Assembly (NCBI GenBank): GCA_017433375.1
Contig: JAFRHG010000030.1
Span: forward strand, 1 to 64,000
Direction of reading: 5' to 3'
Source of the DNA: Bacillota bacterium
GTDB lineage: Bacteria; Bacillota; Clostridia; Peptostreptococcales; Anaerovoracaceae
Length of the DNA: 64,000 nucleotides
The notes beneath the pieces were generated by a model. That model searched no databases. It had not been told where the DNA came from and saw nothing but the letters and a program-made list of their open reading frames with translations. Positions 16,233 through 24,621 of this stretch are shown one piece after another. The position numbers and the translations under genes were made by a program. Positions within the stretch are counted from its first letter, which is position 1. Every line of letters starts with the position of its first letter.

Positions 16233-18386
16233 GTGGAAGACTTTCTGGACAGACTCAACGAGGAACAAAAGGCCGCGGTGACGGCCACCGAAGGAATGGT
16301 CCGGGTGATCGCCGGGGCGGGCTCCGGCAAGACGCGGGCCCTGTCCAGCCGGTTCGCCTTCCTGGTCAACGAGATCGGGATCCTGCCGGGCAACATCCTC
16401 TGCGTCACCTTTACCAACAAGGCGGCGGGTGAGATGCGCCAGCGGATCCACAATCTGACCGGCGACGATGACACGGGATACATCAACACATTCCACGGGT
16501 TCTGCGTGTCCGTCCTCCAGGAGGACAGCCATGTGGTCCAGTATCCGAAAAGTTTTCTCGTCCTGGACAACGCGGACATCGACTCCATGCTCCAGGGGAT
16601 CTACGAAGAGCGGGGATTGACTTTGCGGGACATGACCTTTTCCCAGGCACGGGATATGATCGAAATCATCAAGCTGAAGGAAAAACCCCAGTACTACCAG
16701 GACATGATCGATATGTCCCTGGAGGCGCTGCGGGCCAAGTACGAGGCGGCCACAGAGACGAAGGACATCATTTTCTACGGCTACCTGTACCAGGAAAAGA
16801 AGTGCTTCGGCCTGGACTACAACGACCTGATCAAATTCACTTTGTACATTTTCCGGCAGAACAAGGATGTCCGGCGGAAGTGGCAGGAGCGGCTGGAATA
16901 CATCATGATCGATGAGTTCCAGGATATCGACGATCTGCAGTACGAGCTGATGGAAGCCCTTTGCGGTTACCACGGGAACCTGTTCATCGTGGGCGATCCC
17001 GACCAGACGATCTACTCCTGGCGGGGCGCCAACGGAAAGTATCTGATGGATTTTGACCGGGCCCATCGGGATGTGCGGACCATCATGATGATGCGCAATT
17101 ACCGCAGCACGCCCCAGATCCTGGCGGCGGTCAATTCCCTGATCGACCGCAACGCCGGGCGCATCAAAAAGGACCTGATCCCCACGCTGCCCGACGGCCC
17201 GGCGGTATGCTGCCACCGGGCGGAAAACCAGGAAGCGGAGGCCAAGTGGATCGCCGGAAAGATCCGCCGGCTGCAGGAGGAGGGGGTTCCCCTCAGCGAC
17301 ATCACCGTTCTCTACCGCGCCCACTACGTGACCCGCTCGGTGGAGGAGGTGCTCCTGAAGGAGAAGATCCCCTACGTGATCTACAGCGGCGTGCAGTTTT
17401 TCGGCCGGGCGGAGATCCGGGACGCGCTGGCCTACCTGCGCATGATCGCCTACCGGGACGACCTGTCCTTCCTGCGGATCTGCAATGTGCCGAAACGGAA
17501 TCTGGGCAAGCGGAGGATTGCCTTTCTGAAAGAGACCGCCGAGCGGGAGGGCTGCACCCTCTACGAGGCGTTGAAAGAGCACCGGGACGCGCCGGAGATG
17601 AAGGGGGCAAAGGCAACCCCGTTCATCAGCCTCATCGACAGTTACGCCGCCTCTCTGGAGGGAAGGACGGTTTCCGACCTGCTGTCGTCGATCCTGGATG
17701 ACAGCGGCTACGAGCGGATGCTGCGCACCGAGGGAAGCCAGGAGCGGCTGGACAATCTGGCGGAGCTGAAGCAGTCGGTCTACGAGTTTGAGACCACCTG
17801 CGGCGAAGAGACGGAGCTGACCCATTATCTGTCCCACGTGGCCCTGTTTTCCAACACGGACGCCGCCGAGCAGCGGGACAAGGTGAAGCTGATGACGGTG
17901 CACGCGGCCAAGGGGCTGGAGTTCCCCCACGTGATCCTCTGCGGGATGAGCGAGGGCATCTTCCCCTCGCGGAAGATCCGCACGCGGGACGAGATGGAGG
18001 AGGAGAGGCGGCTGGCCTTCGTGGCCATGACCCGGGCGGAAAAGAGCCTGAGCCTGACCATGTCCGAGGGACGGAACATCGACGGATCGCCCCGCTATCC
18101 TTCCCGGTTTATTCTGGACATCGACCAGGATCTGCTGGAGTATACGGAGCCGCCCCGGGAGGGGCTGATCAAAGAGGCACGGGAATACATCCGCCGCCGG
18201 GAGGAGATCCTGGACCGGGATTCCGGTGTCGAGACCCTGGGAAAGGGCCAGCGCATCGAGCACTTCCTCTTCGGCAAGGGGACGGTGGTGGACGTGGATC
18301 CGGTGAAGAAGGCCCACATCGTCCAGTTCGACGACATGGACACGCCCAGGGCCATCAGCTTCCGGGCGAAGCTGGAGAAGATATGA
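16233..18386 (+). CDS. UvrD/Rep-family superfamily 1 DNA helicase
   Basis: A 717-residue helicase. Motif I is AGAGSGKT, Ia TFTNKAA, motif II DEFQDID, motif III GDPDQTIYSWRGA, motif IV NYRSTPQI, motif V TVHAAKGLEFPHVI, motif VI VAMTRAE. It is shorter than PcrA (encoded at 48114) and the C-terminus (FGKGTVVDVDPVKKAHIVQFDD) resembles the PcrA/UvrD Tudor-like end. This is a second paralogue, perhaps for repair rather than replication. The frame continues upstream of the start. GTG 16233 (VEDFLDRLNEEQKAAV) matches the family N-terminus, with gaagagg upstream. Confidence 0.88.
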   Translation: MEDFLDRLNEEQKAAVTATEGMVRVIAGAGSGKTRALSSRFAFLVNEIGILPGNILCVTFTNKAAGEMRQRIHNLTGDDDTGYINTFHGFCVSVLQEDSHVVQYPKSFLVLDNADIDSMLQGIYEERGLTLRDMTFSQARDMIEIIKLKEKPQYYQDMIDMSLEALRAKYEAATETKDIIFYGYLYQEKKCFGLDYNDLIKFTLYIFRQNKDVRRKWQERLEYIMIDEFQDIDDLQYELMEALCGYHGNLFIVGDPDQTIYSWRGANGKYLMDFDRAHRDVRTIMMMRNYRSTPQILAAVNSLIDRNAGRIKKDLIPTLPDGPAVCCHRAENQEAEAKWIAGKIRRLQEEGVPLSDITVLYRAHYVTRSVEEVLLKEKIPYVIYSGVQFFGRAEIRDALAYLRMIAYRDDLSFLRICNVPKRNLGKRRIAFLKETAEREGCTLYEALKEHRDAPEMKGAKATPFISLIDSYAASLEGRTVSDLLSSILDDSGYERMLRTEGSQERLDNLAELKQSVYEFETTCGEETELTHYLSHVALFSNTDAAEQRDKVKLMTVHAAKGLEFPHVILCGMSEGIFPSRKIRTRDEMEEERRLAFVAMTRAEKSLSLTMSEGRNIDGSPRYPSRFILDIDQDLLEYTEPPREGLIKEAREYIRRREEILDRDSGVETLGKGQRIEHFLFGKGTVVDVDPVKKAHIVQFDDMDTPRAISFRAKLEKI

Positions 18387-18847
18387 GGAACGGGGAAATG
18401 AGCGAGGAACGAAAGATTATCCGCGTGTCCACGGCCGCCCAGCGGGCGGGGGCCTACTACGTCCGCATTCAGACCATGGCCGTGAAAAACAACATCACGC
18501 TGGAAGAGGAGATCGATGGGCACGATGAGACCGATGCCCGGCACGTGATCATTCTGGACGGCGTCCTTCCCGTCGCCACGGGCAGGATGTTCCCGGAAAA
18601 CGAGGAGGATATGCAGTTCGGCCGGGTGGTCGTCCTCCCCGAATACCGGCATCAGGGTCTGGGCAGCCGGGTGGTCCGGGCACTGGAAGAGTGGGCTGTG
18701 GAGCTGGGTTACCGCCGGGCGGTCCTCCCCAGCATCGTGGACAAAGTGGAGTTTTATGAGCAGCTGGGCTACACCGGCGACCGGAACAGGATCATCCGGG
18801 AGGAGCCCTTCGACTGCGTGTTTATGCAAAGGCAACTCATACCATGA
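18383..18847 (+). CDS. GNAT-family N-acetyltransferase
   Basis: A 154-residue protein with the acetyl-CoA loop VVLPEYRHQGLGSRVVRALEEWA and the C-terminal VEFYEQLGYTGD. It resembles ElaA/YjcF-like GNATs, and the substrate is unknown. The start is ambiguous: ATG 18383 overlaps the helicase stop (ATGA), while ATG 18398 has ggaacggg upstream. The 3' end contains the dispersed 10-mer, encoding MQRQL, and overlaps the next gene by 4 nt. Confidence 0.8.
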   Translation: MRNGEMSEERKIIRVSTAAQRAGAYYVRIQTMAVKNNITLEEEIDGHDETDARHVIILDGVLPVATGRMFPENEEDMQFGRVVVLPEYRHQGLGSRVVRALEEWAVELGYRRAVLPSIVDKVEFYEQLGYTGDRNRIIREEPFDCVFMQRQLIP

Positions 18848-19377
18848 CAATCATCATTGCCAACGCCTTCGGGGTGCTGTCGACGCTGTGCTTCATCATC
18901 TCGTTTCAGGTAAAATCGAATAGGGGGCTGTTCGTCATCCAGTCCATCGCCAACGTGTTTTACGGGGTGCAGTTCTACCTGCTGGGCGCCACCGGCGGGC
19001 TGTTCAACATGGGCCTGCAGATCCTGCGGAACATGCTGCTGTGCAAATACAACGACTGGCCCTGGGTGAGGAACTGGTTCGTCGCCATTCTGTTCTGCGT
19101 GCCCAGCCTGATCAATATGATCCTCACCTGGGAAAGCTGGCTGGACCTGCTGCCCTTTATCGCCATGGTTGTTGGCACGCTGACCTACTGGACCAACAGC
19201 GCGAAGAACCTCCGCCTGGGGGAACTGTTTTGCGTCTCGCCCTGCTGGCTGCTTTACGACCTGATGACCAAAGCCTACGGCGGCCTGCTGACGGAGCTGG
19301 TCATTCTGGGGTCTGTGATCGCCTCGATCATCCGATTCGGATGGAAGGGGCTGGACGATCCCAGTTTTAAGAAATAA
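18844..19377 (+). CDS. YgjV-family inner membrane protein
   Basis: A 177-residue polytopic membrane protein with about five hydrophobic helices. The start IANAFGVLSTLCFIISFQVKSNRGLFVIQSIANVFYGVQFYLLGATGG fits the YgjV (Imp-YgjV) family. The function is unknown. ATG 18844 overlaps the GNAT stop, so it is translated by coupling. Confidence 0.8.
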   Translation: MTIIIANAFGVLSTLCFIISFQVKSNRGLFVIQSIANVFYGVQFYLLGATGGLFNMGLQILRNMLLCKYNDWPWVRNWFVAILFCVPSLINMILTWESWLDLLPFIAMVVGTLTYWTNSAKNLRLGELFCVSPCWLLYDLMTKAYGGLLTELVILGSVIASIIRFGWKGLDDPSFKK

Positions 19378-19400
19378 CGAAACGATAAGGAGGAAACAAC

Positions 19401-19886
19401 ATGTTCAGAAAGATGCGCAGATTCAAGCAGCAGATTTCCGATGCGGAGTGCGTCGAGGTGCTGAAAAACGCAAAGCGCGGTGTGCTCAGCGTACTGGGTG
19501 AGGACGGCTATCCCTACGGCCTGCCCATCAGCCACTGGTACAACGAAGCGGACGGGAAGATCTATTTCCACGGCGCCAAGTCCGGCCACAAGCTGGATGC
19601 CATCAAGGCCTGTGACAAGGTCTCCTTCTGCGTGATGGACGAGGGTTACAGAGAGGAAGGGGACTGGGCGCTGAACATCAAAAGCGTGATCACCTTCGGG
19701 CGGATCCGTTTCTTCTCCTATGAGGAGGAACCGGAAAAGGTACGGGAGATCTGCGTGGGGCTCAGCGCGAAGTTCACCGATGACGTCAACTACGCCGACG
19801 ACGAGATCGCCAAGGTGGGCCAGAACGTGCTCTGCTTCGAGATCACGCCGGATCACATGACGGGAAAGCTGGTGAATGAGGCGTGA
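19401..19886 (+). CDS. Pyridoxamine 5'-phosphate oxidase-related (NimA-like) flavoprotein
   Basis: A 161-residue split-barrel FMN protein. It has the family pattern: an N-terminal helix (ISDAECVEVLKNAKRGVLSVLGEDGYPYGLPISHWYNEADGKIYFHGAKSGHKLDAI) then a strand-rich core. NimA-like proteins bind FMN or haem and may reduce nitro compounds; the physiological role is unknown. The SD aaggagg precedes the ATG. Confidence 0.85.
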   Translation: MFRKMRRFKQQISDAECVEVLKNAKRGVLSVLGEDGYPYGLPISHWYNEADGKIYFHGAKSGHKLDAIKACDKVSFCVMDEGYREEGDWALNIKSVITFGRIRFFSYEEEPEKVREICVGLSAKFTDDVNYADDEIAKVGQNVLCFEITPDHMTGKLVNEA

Positions 19887-19927
19887 AGGACAGGAAGAAT
19901 AGTGCACAGAACAGGAGAGGAAGGGCA

Positions 19928-20116
19928 ATGAAAGAAAAAACGGATTGGAATCGGAAGGTTCAGACACCCCTGCAGAGCAGCGGCCCGCGCAGGTCCCGGA
20001 AGGCTGCCCCGGCTCCGTCGGACAGCAACTGGATGAAGGCGGCCCTCGCCGTGGCGGCAGGCATCATCATCGGCCTCCTGGCCAAGGGCGTCAAAGACAG
20101 CGACTACTACGATTAA
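19928..20116 (+). CDS. Small single-pass membrane protein
   Basis: A 62-residue product from ATG 19928, with aggagaggaaggg upstream. The basic N-terminal half (KKVQTPLQ, RRSRK) is followed by one hydrophobic segment (MKAALAVAAGIIIGLLAKGV) and an acidic end (KDSDYYD). A longer frame begins at 19883, but the SD supports 19928. No family is recognised. About 65 bp of GC-rich sequence with short inverted repeats separates it from the next gene. Confidence 0.6.
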   Translation: MKEKTDWNRKVQTPLQSSGPRRSRKAAPAPSDSNWMKAALAVAAGIIIGLLAKGVKDSDYYD

Positions 20117-20180
20117 TGGCGGCCGCGGCGGCTAACGCCGGCGCCTGCGGATTATCGTAATCACGTAACAAGGAGAAACC

Positions 20181-20831
20181 GTGATGAAGACGCTGATCAT
20201 CGTCATCATCATACTGCTCAGCCTTCTCGCCGCACCCCTGTCCCTTCGGGCAGTGGCGGTGAACAGGAAGAAACAGGAGATGGATATGAGTAATCAGGAG
20301 ACGAAGCCTGACCTTCTGTTCCGAAAGGGACCGGAGGTTACGATCCGTGACGCGGATCTGGAGGATATGCCCTTTATCCTGGATCTGAACCGGGTGAACG
20401 TGGAAGTCCTCTCCCCTATGGACGAGGAGAAGTACCAGTACTTTCTCGGTGTCAGCGAGATGTTCCAGGTCGCGGAGGTCGGCGGCAAGCCGGCGGCCTT
20501 CCTCATCGCGCTGCGGGAAGGCCTGCCTGACTACACCAGCGAGAACTACATCTGGTTTTCCAACACCTACGATCAGTTCCTGTATGTGGACCGGATCGTG
20601 ATCGATGAGTTCTACCGGGGATGCGGCCTGGGCCGGAAGATCTATGAGGGCGTATTCCAGCGGGCGGAAGAGACCGGGGTTGCCTTTGTCACCGCGGAGA
20701 TCGACATCGTCCCCTACAACGGACCCAGCCTGAAGTTCCATGAAGCCATGGGCTTTGAGGAGGTGGGACAGCAGGTGATCCGTGGCGGCGAGATCAAGGT
20801 GTCGCTGCAGGCCCGGAAGATCGGAGAGTAG
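20181..20831 (+). CDS. GNAT N-acetyltransferase with an N-terminal membrane anchor
   Basis: A 216-residue protein. Residues 3-22 (KTLIIVIIILLSLLAAPLSL) form a hydrophobic helix ahead of a normal GNAT domain (about 50-205; VTIRDADLEDMPFILDLNR, DRIVIDEFYRGCGLGRKIYEGV, LKFHEAMGFEEVG). Two starts are possible: ATG 20181 with caaggag, giving the anchored form, and ATG 20286 (MSNQETKPD) with aaacaggag, giving the usual soluble length. Both may be used. The final codons and stop lie in a 33-bp tandem duplication. Confidence 0.75.
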   Translation: MMKTLIIVIIILLSLLAAPLSLRAVAVNRKKQEMDMSNQETKPDLLFRKGPEVTIRDADLEDMPFILDLNRVNVEVLSPMDEEKYQYFLGVSEMFQVAEVGGKPAAFLIALREGLPDYTSENYIWFSNTYDQFLYVDRIVIDEFYRGCGLGRKIYEGVFQRAEETGVAFVTAEIDIVPYNGPSLKFHEAMGFEEVGQQVIRGGEIKVSLQARKIGE

Positions 20832-20873
20832 CCGGCGCGGCAGGCCCGGAAGATCGAAGAGTAGCCGGCGCGG
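20808..20873 (+). repeat. 33-bp tandem duplication covering a gene end
   Basis: Copies at 20808-20840 and 20841-20873 differ at one base. The first includes the last codons and TAG stop of the GNAT gene; the second is noncoding. It looks like a recent slippage event. Confidence 0.9.
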
Positions 20874-20910
20874 CCCCGAGGATGGGCACCGGCCGGCGGA
20901 GTGGATCGTT

Positions 20911-21264
20911 ATGCAGACAAAAGAAGAAGCGTTCGCCCGGCTTGCCCGCTCGAAATTCCGGAGCCGGTTTCATCTGGGCCGGCGGGAACGCCAGTACATT
21001 GAAGAAAAAGGCATGGACACCATCCGCTCCCATGCGGAGGATTTTGTCCGGCGGAAGCTGGCTCCGGCCTGGCCGGAGAACGACGGCCGGCAGACTCCCA
21101 TGAAGGGGCATCCGGTGTTCATCGCCCAGCACGCCTGCGCATGCTGCTGCCGGGGGTGTCTGGAGAAGTGGTATCACGTGCCGCGGGGCGTGGAGCTGAC
21201 CGCGGATCAGCAGCGCAGGATCGTGGATTTTCTGATGACGTGGATAGAAAAGGAGACTGCATGA
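20911..21264 (+). CDS. DUF4186 family protein
   Basis: A 117-residue protein. It contains the family-like core FRSRFHLGRRERQYIEEKGMDTIRSHAEDFVRRKLAPAWPENDGRQTPMKGHPVFIAQHACACCCRGCLEKWH-like, with a dense cysteine cluster (ACACCCRGC) suggesting a metal site. The function is unknown. ATG 20911 follows the tandem duplication. The stop overlaps the lipoprotein start (ATGATGA). Confidence 0.75.
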   Translation: MQTKEEAFARLARSKFRSRFHLGRRERQYIEEKGMDTIRSHAEDFVRRKLAPAWPENDGRQTPMKGHPVFIAQHACACCCRGCLEKWYHVPRGVELTADQQRRIVDFLMTWIEKETA

Positions 21265-22097
21265 TGAAAAAATGGATGATGATTCTGCTGGCGCTCTGCC
21301 TGAGCTTCAGCGTAGTCTGCCTTTACGGCTGCGGCGGATCCGGCGGCGGGTCCGGCGAGGAGACCGAGGCCAGCGGCGAGGATGCCGGCACGCAGGCCGT
21401 AGAGGAAAGCGTGTGGAAGGCAGCCTATCTGGAGGTGCTCCAGGCCGATGAACAGGCGATCAAGGCCTACACCCGGGCCGATCAGGAGGGTCTCGCCGCC
21501 CTGAGCGATCTGAACGGTGACGCCGTTCCGGAACTGCTTTACTTTGTCAGGGACCCGGAAAAGGATTTTCCCTATATGAAGATCTACACCATCCGGGACG
21601 GCAGTGCCGCGGAGGTGTCCTACGAAAAACCCATGGCTTATTCCAAATACAGCGATCTGCCCTCCGACGCCCTCTATGATTACGAGGTGCAGGGCGGAAC
21701 CAATTACGCTGTCTTTGCCAACAAGGACGGAAGCCTGCAGATGTATTCCTTCCTCTGGGGTGCGGAGTTCGGCAGCGGGACCATGAACCGCTACAAGATG
21801 GACGCGGAGGGGAACCTGAACCAGACGGAGCGGTTCGGCTTCATCAACGAATTCATGAACTCCATGCTGGAGCAGCCGCCTGGCGCGAAAATCACCTTCT
21901 GGATGGACGGCGAGGAGATCCAGGAGCCCGAGTACAGCGCACTCTGCGATGCCTGCACCAAGGATATTCAGGAAGTGATCTTTTCCGTCGACGCGCCCAA
22001 CGGCGCGGAGCAGGACAAGCCCATCTGGGATGCCGTTGGGAAGATGACACCGACGGGCACATCCTATGACCAGATGATCACAAAGCTCAGCGAATAG
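21261..22097 (+). CDS. Putative lipoprotein, unknown function
   Basis: A 278-residue secreted protein. It has a lysine start, a hydrophobic segment (WMMILLALCLSFSVVCL) and the lipobox LYGC at about residues 21-24, so lipidation at that Cys is likely. A Gly/Ser/Glu linker follows. The segment DLNGDAVPELLYFV resembles the calcium-binding-like loops of bacterial lipoproteins with DxNGDxxxEL motifs. The start could be ATG 21261 or 21264, with aaaggag upstream. No specific function can be given. Confidence 0.75.
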   Translation: MMKKWMMILLALCLSFSVVCLYGCGGSGGGSGEETEASGEDAGTQAVEESVWKAAYLEVLQADEQAIKAYTRADQEGLAALSDLNGDAVPELLYFVRDPEKDFPYMKIYTIRDGSAAEVSYEKPMAYSKYSDLPSDALYDYEVQGGTNYAVFANKDGSLQMYSFLWGAEFGSGTMNRYKMDAEGNLNQTERFGFINEFMNSMLEQPPGAKITFWMDGEEIQEPEYSALCDACTKDIQEVIFSVDAPNGAEQDKPIWDAVGKMTPTGTSYDQMITKLSE

Positions 22098-22112
22098 GGC
22101 AGGATTCCGGCC

Positions 22113-23252
22113 ATGATCCGAAACATCGTTTTTGACATCGGCAGAGTCCTCGTCGGGTTCGAGTGGATGGATTACGCCCGCGGGATGTTCGACGAGGAAA
22201 GGGTCCAGCGGGTGACCGACGCCATGTGGCGGACGGGACACTGGTGGGAACTGGACCGGGGCACGGCTCCGGAAGAGGTGCTGGAGCTGTTTTTCCGCGC
22301 GGATCCGGGGGTCCGGGATGAGATCCAGGAGGCCTTCGACCGGGTGGGCGAGTGCGTCCGGCGGCTGGATTACGCCATTCCCTGGATCGAGTCCCTGAAG
22401 GAACGGGGCTACCGCGTCTACTTTCTGTCCAACTATTCCGAGTATCTGATGGGAACGAACCCCGGGGCGCTGGACTTCGTCCCCCACATGGACGGGGGCG
22501 TCTTTTCCTGCTATGCAAAGGCAATCAAACCGGAGCCGGCCATCTACCAGGCCCTCTTTGACCAGTATGATCTGGACCCGCGGGAATGTATTTTCATCGA
22601 TGACATGGAAGCTAACGTGCGGGCGGCGAAGGACCTGGGCATGACGGTGATCCGCTTCGAGAACCGGGAACAGGCCGCCGCCGACCTGGAACGCTGGCTT
22701 GCCTATGACCGGCTGGGCATCGGGCAGATGCGCCGGGGCTACACCCACATCTACACGGGCGGGGGCAAAGGCAAGACCACCGCGGCTCTCGGCCTGGCCA
22801 TGCGGGCAGCCGGCGCTGGGCTCCGGGTTTACCTGGGCGAGTTCATCAAGGAGATGGAGTACGGCGAGATCGGGATCCTGCGGGAGCGTTTCCCGGAGGT
22901 GAAGGTGGAGCTGTTCGGCACATCGGCCGGCTGCCTCATCGACCGTCAGCCCACGGATGAGGATCTCCGCGGGGCGGCAGAGGGCCTGGCCCGGGCGGAG
23001 GAAGCGATGAAAAGCGGAGACTACGATCTGGTCATCCTGGATGAGGTGACCGTCGCCGTGGAGCTGCAGCTTCTGCCTGAGGAAAGGGTCCTTCAGCTGA
23101 TGGACGAAAAGCCCGACAGCGTGGAGCTGGTCCTTACGGGCCGGGGCGCTACGGAAGCCATGAGGGAGCGGGCGGACCTGGTGACGGAGATGGAGGAAGT
23201 GAAGCACTATTACCGGCAGGGCGTATGCTCCCGGAAGGGGATCGAGTGCTAG
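22113..23252 (+). CDS. HAD hydrolase fused to a corrinoid adenosyltransferase (CobA/BtuR type)
   Basis: One uninterrupted 379-residue frame. Residues 1-199 are a HAD-IA hydrolase (nucleophile D8 in VFDIGRVL; FLSNYSE; KPEPAIY; FIDDMEANV), most like YihX-type sugar phosphatases, which have DxG at this position. Residues about 206-379 are an ATP:cob(I)alamin adenosyltransferase of CobA/BtuR type (RRGYTHIYTGGGKGKTTAALGLAMRAAG, P-loop 216-222; LVILDEVTVAVELQLL; VLTGRGA). This activates B12 to adenosylcobalamin. I do not recall this fusion as a standard architecture. An internal ATG (22728) sits at the domain junction with only a weak SD, so separate translation is possible. Confidence 0.85.
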   Translation: MIRNIVFDIGRVLVGFEWMDYARGMFDEERVQRVTDAMWRTGHWWELDRGTAPEEVLELFFRADPGVRDEIQEAFDRVGECVRRLDYAIPWIESLKERGYRVYFLSNYSEYLMGTNPGALDFVPHMDGGVFSCYAKAIKPEPAIYQALFDQYDLDPRECIFIDDMEANVRAAKDLGMTVIRFENREQAAADLERWLAYDRLGIGQMRRGYTHIYTGGGKGKTTAALGLAMRAAGAGLRVYLGEFIKEMEYGEIGILRERFPEVKVELFGTSAGCLIDRQPTDEDLRGAAEGLARAEEAMKSGDYDLVILDEVTVAVELQLLPEERVLQLMDEKPDSVELVLTGRGATEAMRERADLVTEMEEVKHYYRQGVCSRKGIEC

Positions 23253-23290
23253 GGAAAGCGCGAAGGGGATCGCATGCTGAGGAGGAAACC

Positions 23291-23662
23291 ATGATTTTCA
23301 GGATGATCCACGAGAACTATAACGTCAGCGATCTGGACCGGTCGCTGGCCTTTTATGAGAAGGCGCTGGGGCTGAAGGAGCTGCGGCGGAAGACGGCGGA
23401 GGACGGATCCTTCATCATCGTCTATATCGGGAACGGGCAGGCGGACTTCGAGCTGGAGCTGACCTGGCTCGCCGGCCATCCCCAGAAATACGACATCGGG
23501 GAAGAGGAGTTCCATCTTGCCTTCCGTACCGACGATTATGAGGCGGCCCACGCGCTCCACGAGGAGATGGGCTGCATCTGCTTCGAAAATCCGGCCATGG
23601 GGATCTACTTCATCAAGGATCCGGACGGCTATTGGCTGGAGATCGTCCCGGAGAGGGACTGA
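23291..23662 (+). CDS. Glyoxalase/VOC superfamily protein (lactoylglutathione lyase-like)
   Basis: A 123-residue paired beta-alpha-beta3 protein: HENYNVSDLDRSLAFYEKALGL in the first half and FIKDPDGYWLEIVPE at the end. Likely metal ligands H8, E56, and E119 in the final motif fit glyoxalase I-like proteins. The role may be methylglyoxal detoxification, and other VOC activities cannot be excluded. ATG 23291 has ggaggaaacc directly upstream. Confidence 0.8.
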   Translation: MIFRMIHENYNVSDLDRSLAFYEKALGLKELRRKTAEDGSFIIVYIGNGQADFELELTWLAGHPQKYDIGEEEFHLAFRTDDYEAAHALHEEMGCICFENPAMGIYFIKDPDGYWLEIVPERD

Positions 23663-23759
23663 GGGCGGACGGACCGGGGATAGCCGGACTGAGGGCAGCC
23701 GAAAATAGAAAAAAGGAAATCCGAAGTTTCGGCGTAAATAGATAGTAGACGACAATTCA

Positions 23760-23858
23760 ATACACCATAGAGAGCACGCGAGAGACAAGCTCGATGACCG
23801 TGCAGCAACCTACCGGAACCGGCAAGGTGCTAAGGCTTGAACGATGGGATGGAAACAG
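23760..23858 (+). promoter_or_regulatory. SAM-class riboswitch aptamer (SAM-I clan)
   Basis: The segment contains the conserved blocks AGAGAG near 23770, GATGACCG, GCAGCAACC, and AAGGTGCTAAGGC followed by a GAACGATGGG tail pairing with CACCAT at the 5' end (P1). These are the core features of the SAM-I / SAM-IV clan. The exact subclass is not resolved by eye. A terminator hairpin follows at 23866-23893, so SAM binding probably switches transcription off. Confidence 0.75.
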
Positions 23859-23865
23859 AAGCAGA

Positions 23866-23893
23866 GGTCCCGTCATGACGATGGGACTTTTTT
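23866..23893 (+). terminator. Riboswitch expression-platform terminator
   Basis: GTCCC (23867-23871) pairs with GGGAC (23883-23887), followed by six T residues. It lies 63 nt before the regulated ATG. Confidence 0.8.
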
Positions 23894-23955
23894 CATGCCG
23901 TGCTCTTTTGTGGAAAAGCGGACCGGACGAGTCCATCGCAAAGGAGGAGCACGAC

Positions 23956-24621
23956 ATGAAACCAATTCTTATTCACATTCCCCACGCATCCTTATATATC
24001 CCGGAGGACTACAGGAGAACGGCCCTGATCAGCCAGGAAGAACTGCAGGAGGAGAACCTGTTCATGTGCGATACGGGAATCACCGGCCTTGTCCCGCAGG
24101 CGCTGAAAGAGCAGACCGTTGCCTTTCCCTATTCCCGGCTGTACTGCGACGTGGAGCGTTTCCGGGACGGCACGGAACCCATGGAAGCCTGGGGCATGGG
24201 ATACATCTATACCCGCGACAGCAAAGGCAACGAAATGTTTCGCCCCACCGACGATCATATCCGGACGGTTTCGGAGATCTATGACCGGCATCATGAGGAG
24301 CTGAACCGGAGGACGGAAGCCATCCTGAAGGAGCATGGCGGGTGCCTGATCATCGATCTGCACTCCTTCAGCGATGAGACGGTGAACCGCCTGTTCGGAT
24401 GGACGGATTTCCCGGACGTGTGCATAGGAACGGAGCCGGATTATTACTCGGAGGATGTGGTTGCCGGCATTTGCAAAGTCTGTGAGAGTCTGGGGCTGAC
24501 CACCGCGTTCAATTATCCCTATAAGGGGTCGATGGTTCCCAACAAATACTTCGGGAAAAAGGGGACGGGGATCGTATCCGTGATGGTGGAAATCAATAAA
24601 CGGGTGATCGGGTCGATCTGA
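23956..24621 (+). CDS. N-formylglutamate amidohydrolase-like protein under a SAM riboswitch
   Basis: A 221-residue protein of the N-formylglutamate amidohydrolase family. The typical blocks are IHIPHASLYIPEDYR, CDVERFRDG, LIIDLHSFSDE and NYPYKGSMVPNKY. Zinc-dependent amide hydrolysis is expected. SAM control is unexpected for histidine degradation, so the natural substrate may instead be linked to methionine or SAM metabolism, for example a formyl or acyl amino acid. ATG 23956 has aaggagg upstream and is the first start after the riboswitch. Confidence 0.8.
   Translation: MKPILIHIPHASLYIPEDYRRTALISQEELQEENLFMCDTGITGLVPQALKEQTVAFPYSRLYCDVERFRDGTEPMEAWGMGYIYTRDSKGNEMFRPTDDHIRTVSEIYDRHHEELNRRTEAILKEHGGCLIIDLHSFSDETVNRLFGWTDFPDVCIGTEPDYYSEDVVAGICKVCESLGLTTAFNYPYKGSMVPNKYFGKKGTGIVSVMVEINKRVIGSI

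Noticed and set aside
16233-18386. The two UvrD-like helicases as a duplicated pcrA
   Set aside because: They differ in length, motif II (DEFQDID compared with DEYQDTN) and C-terminal sequence, so they are distinct paralogues and not a recent duplication.
22113-22140. HAD domain inactive because the second Asp of DxD is a Gly
   Set aside because: YihX-type HAD phosphatases naturally have DxG (FDLGNV) at this position, so the change does not imply loss of activity.
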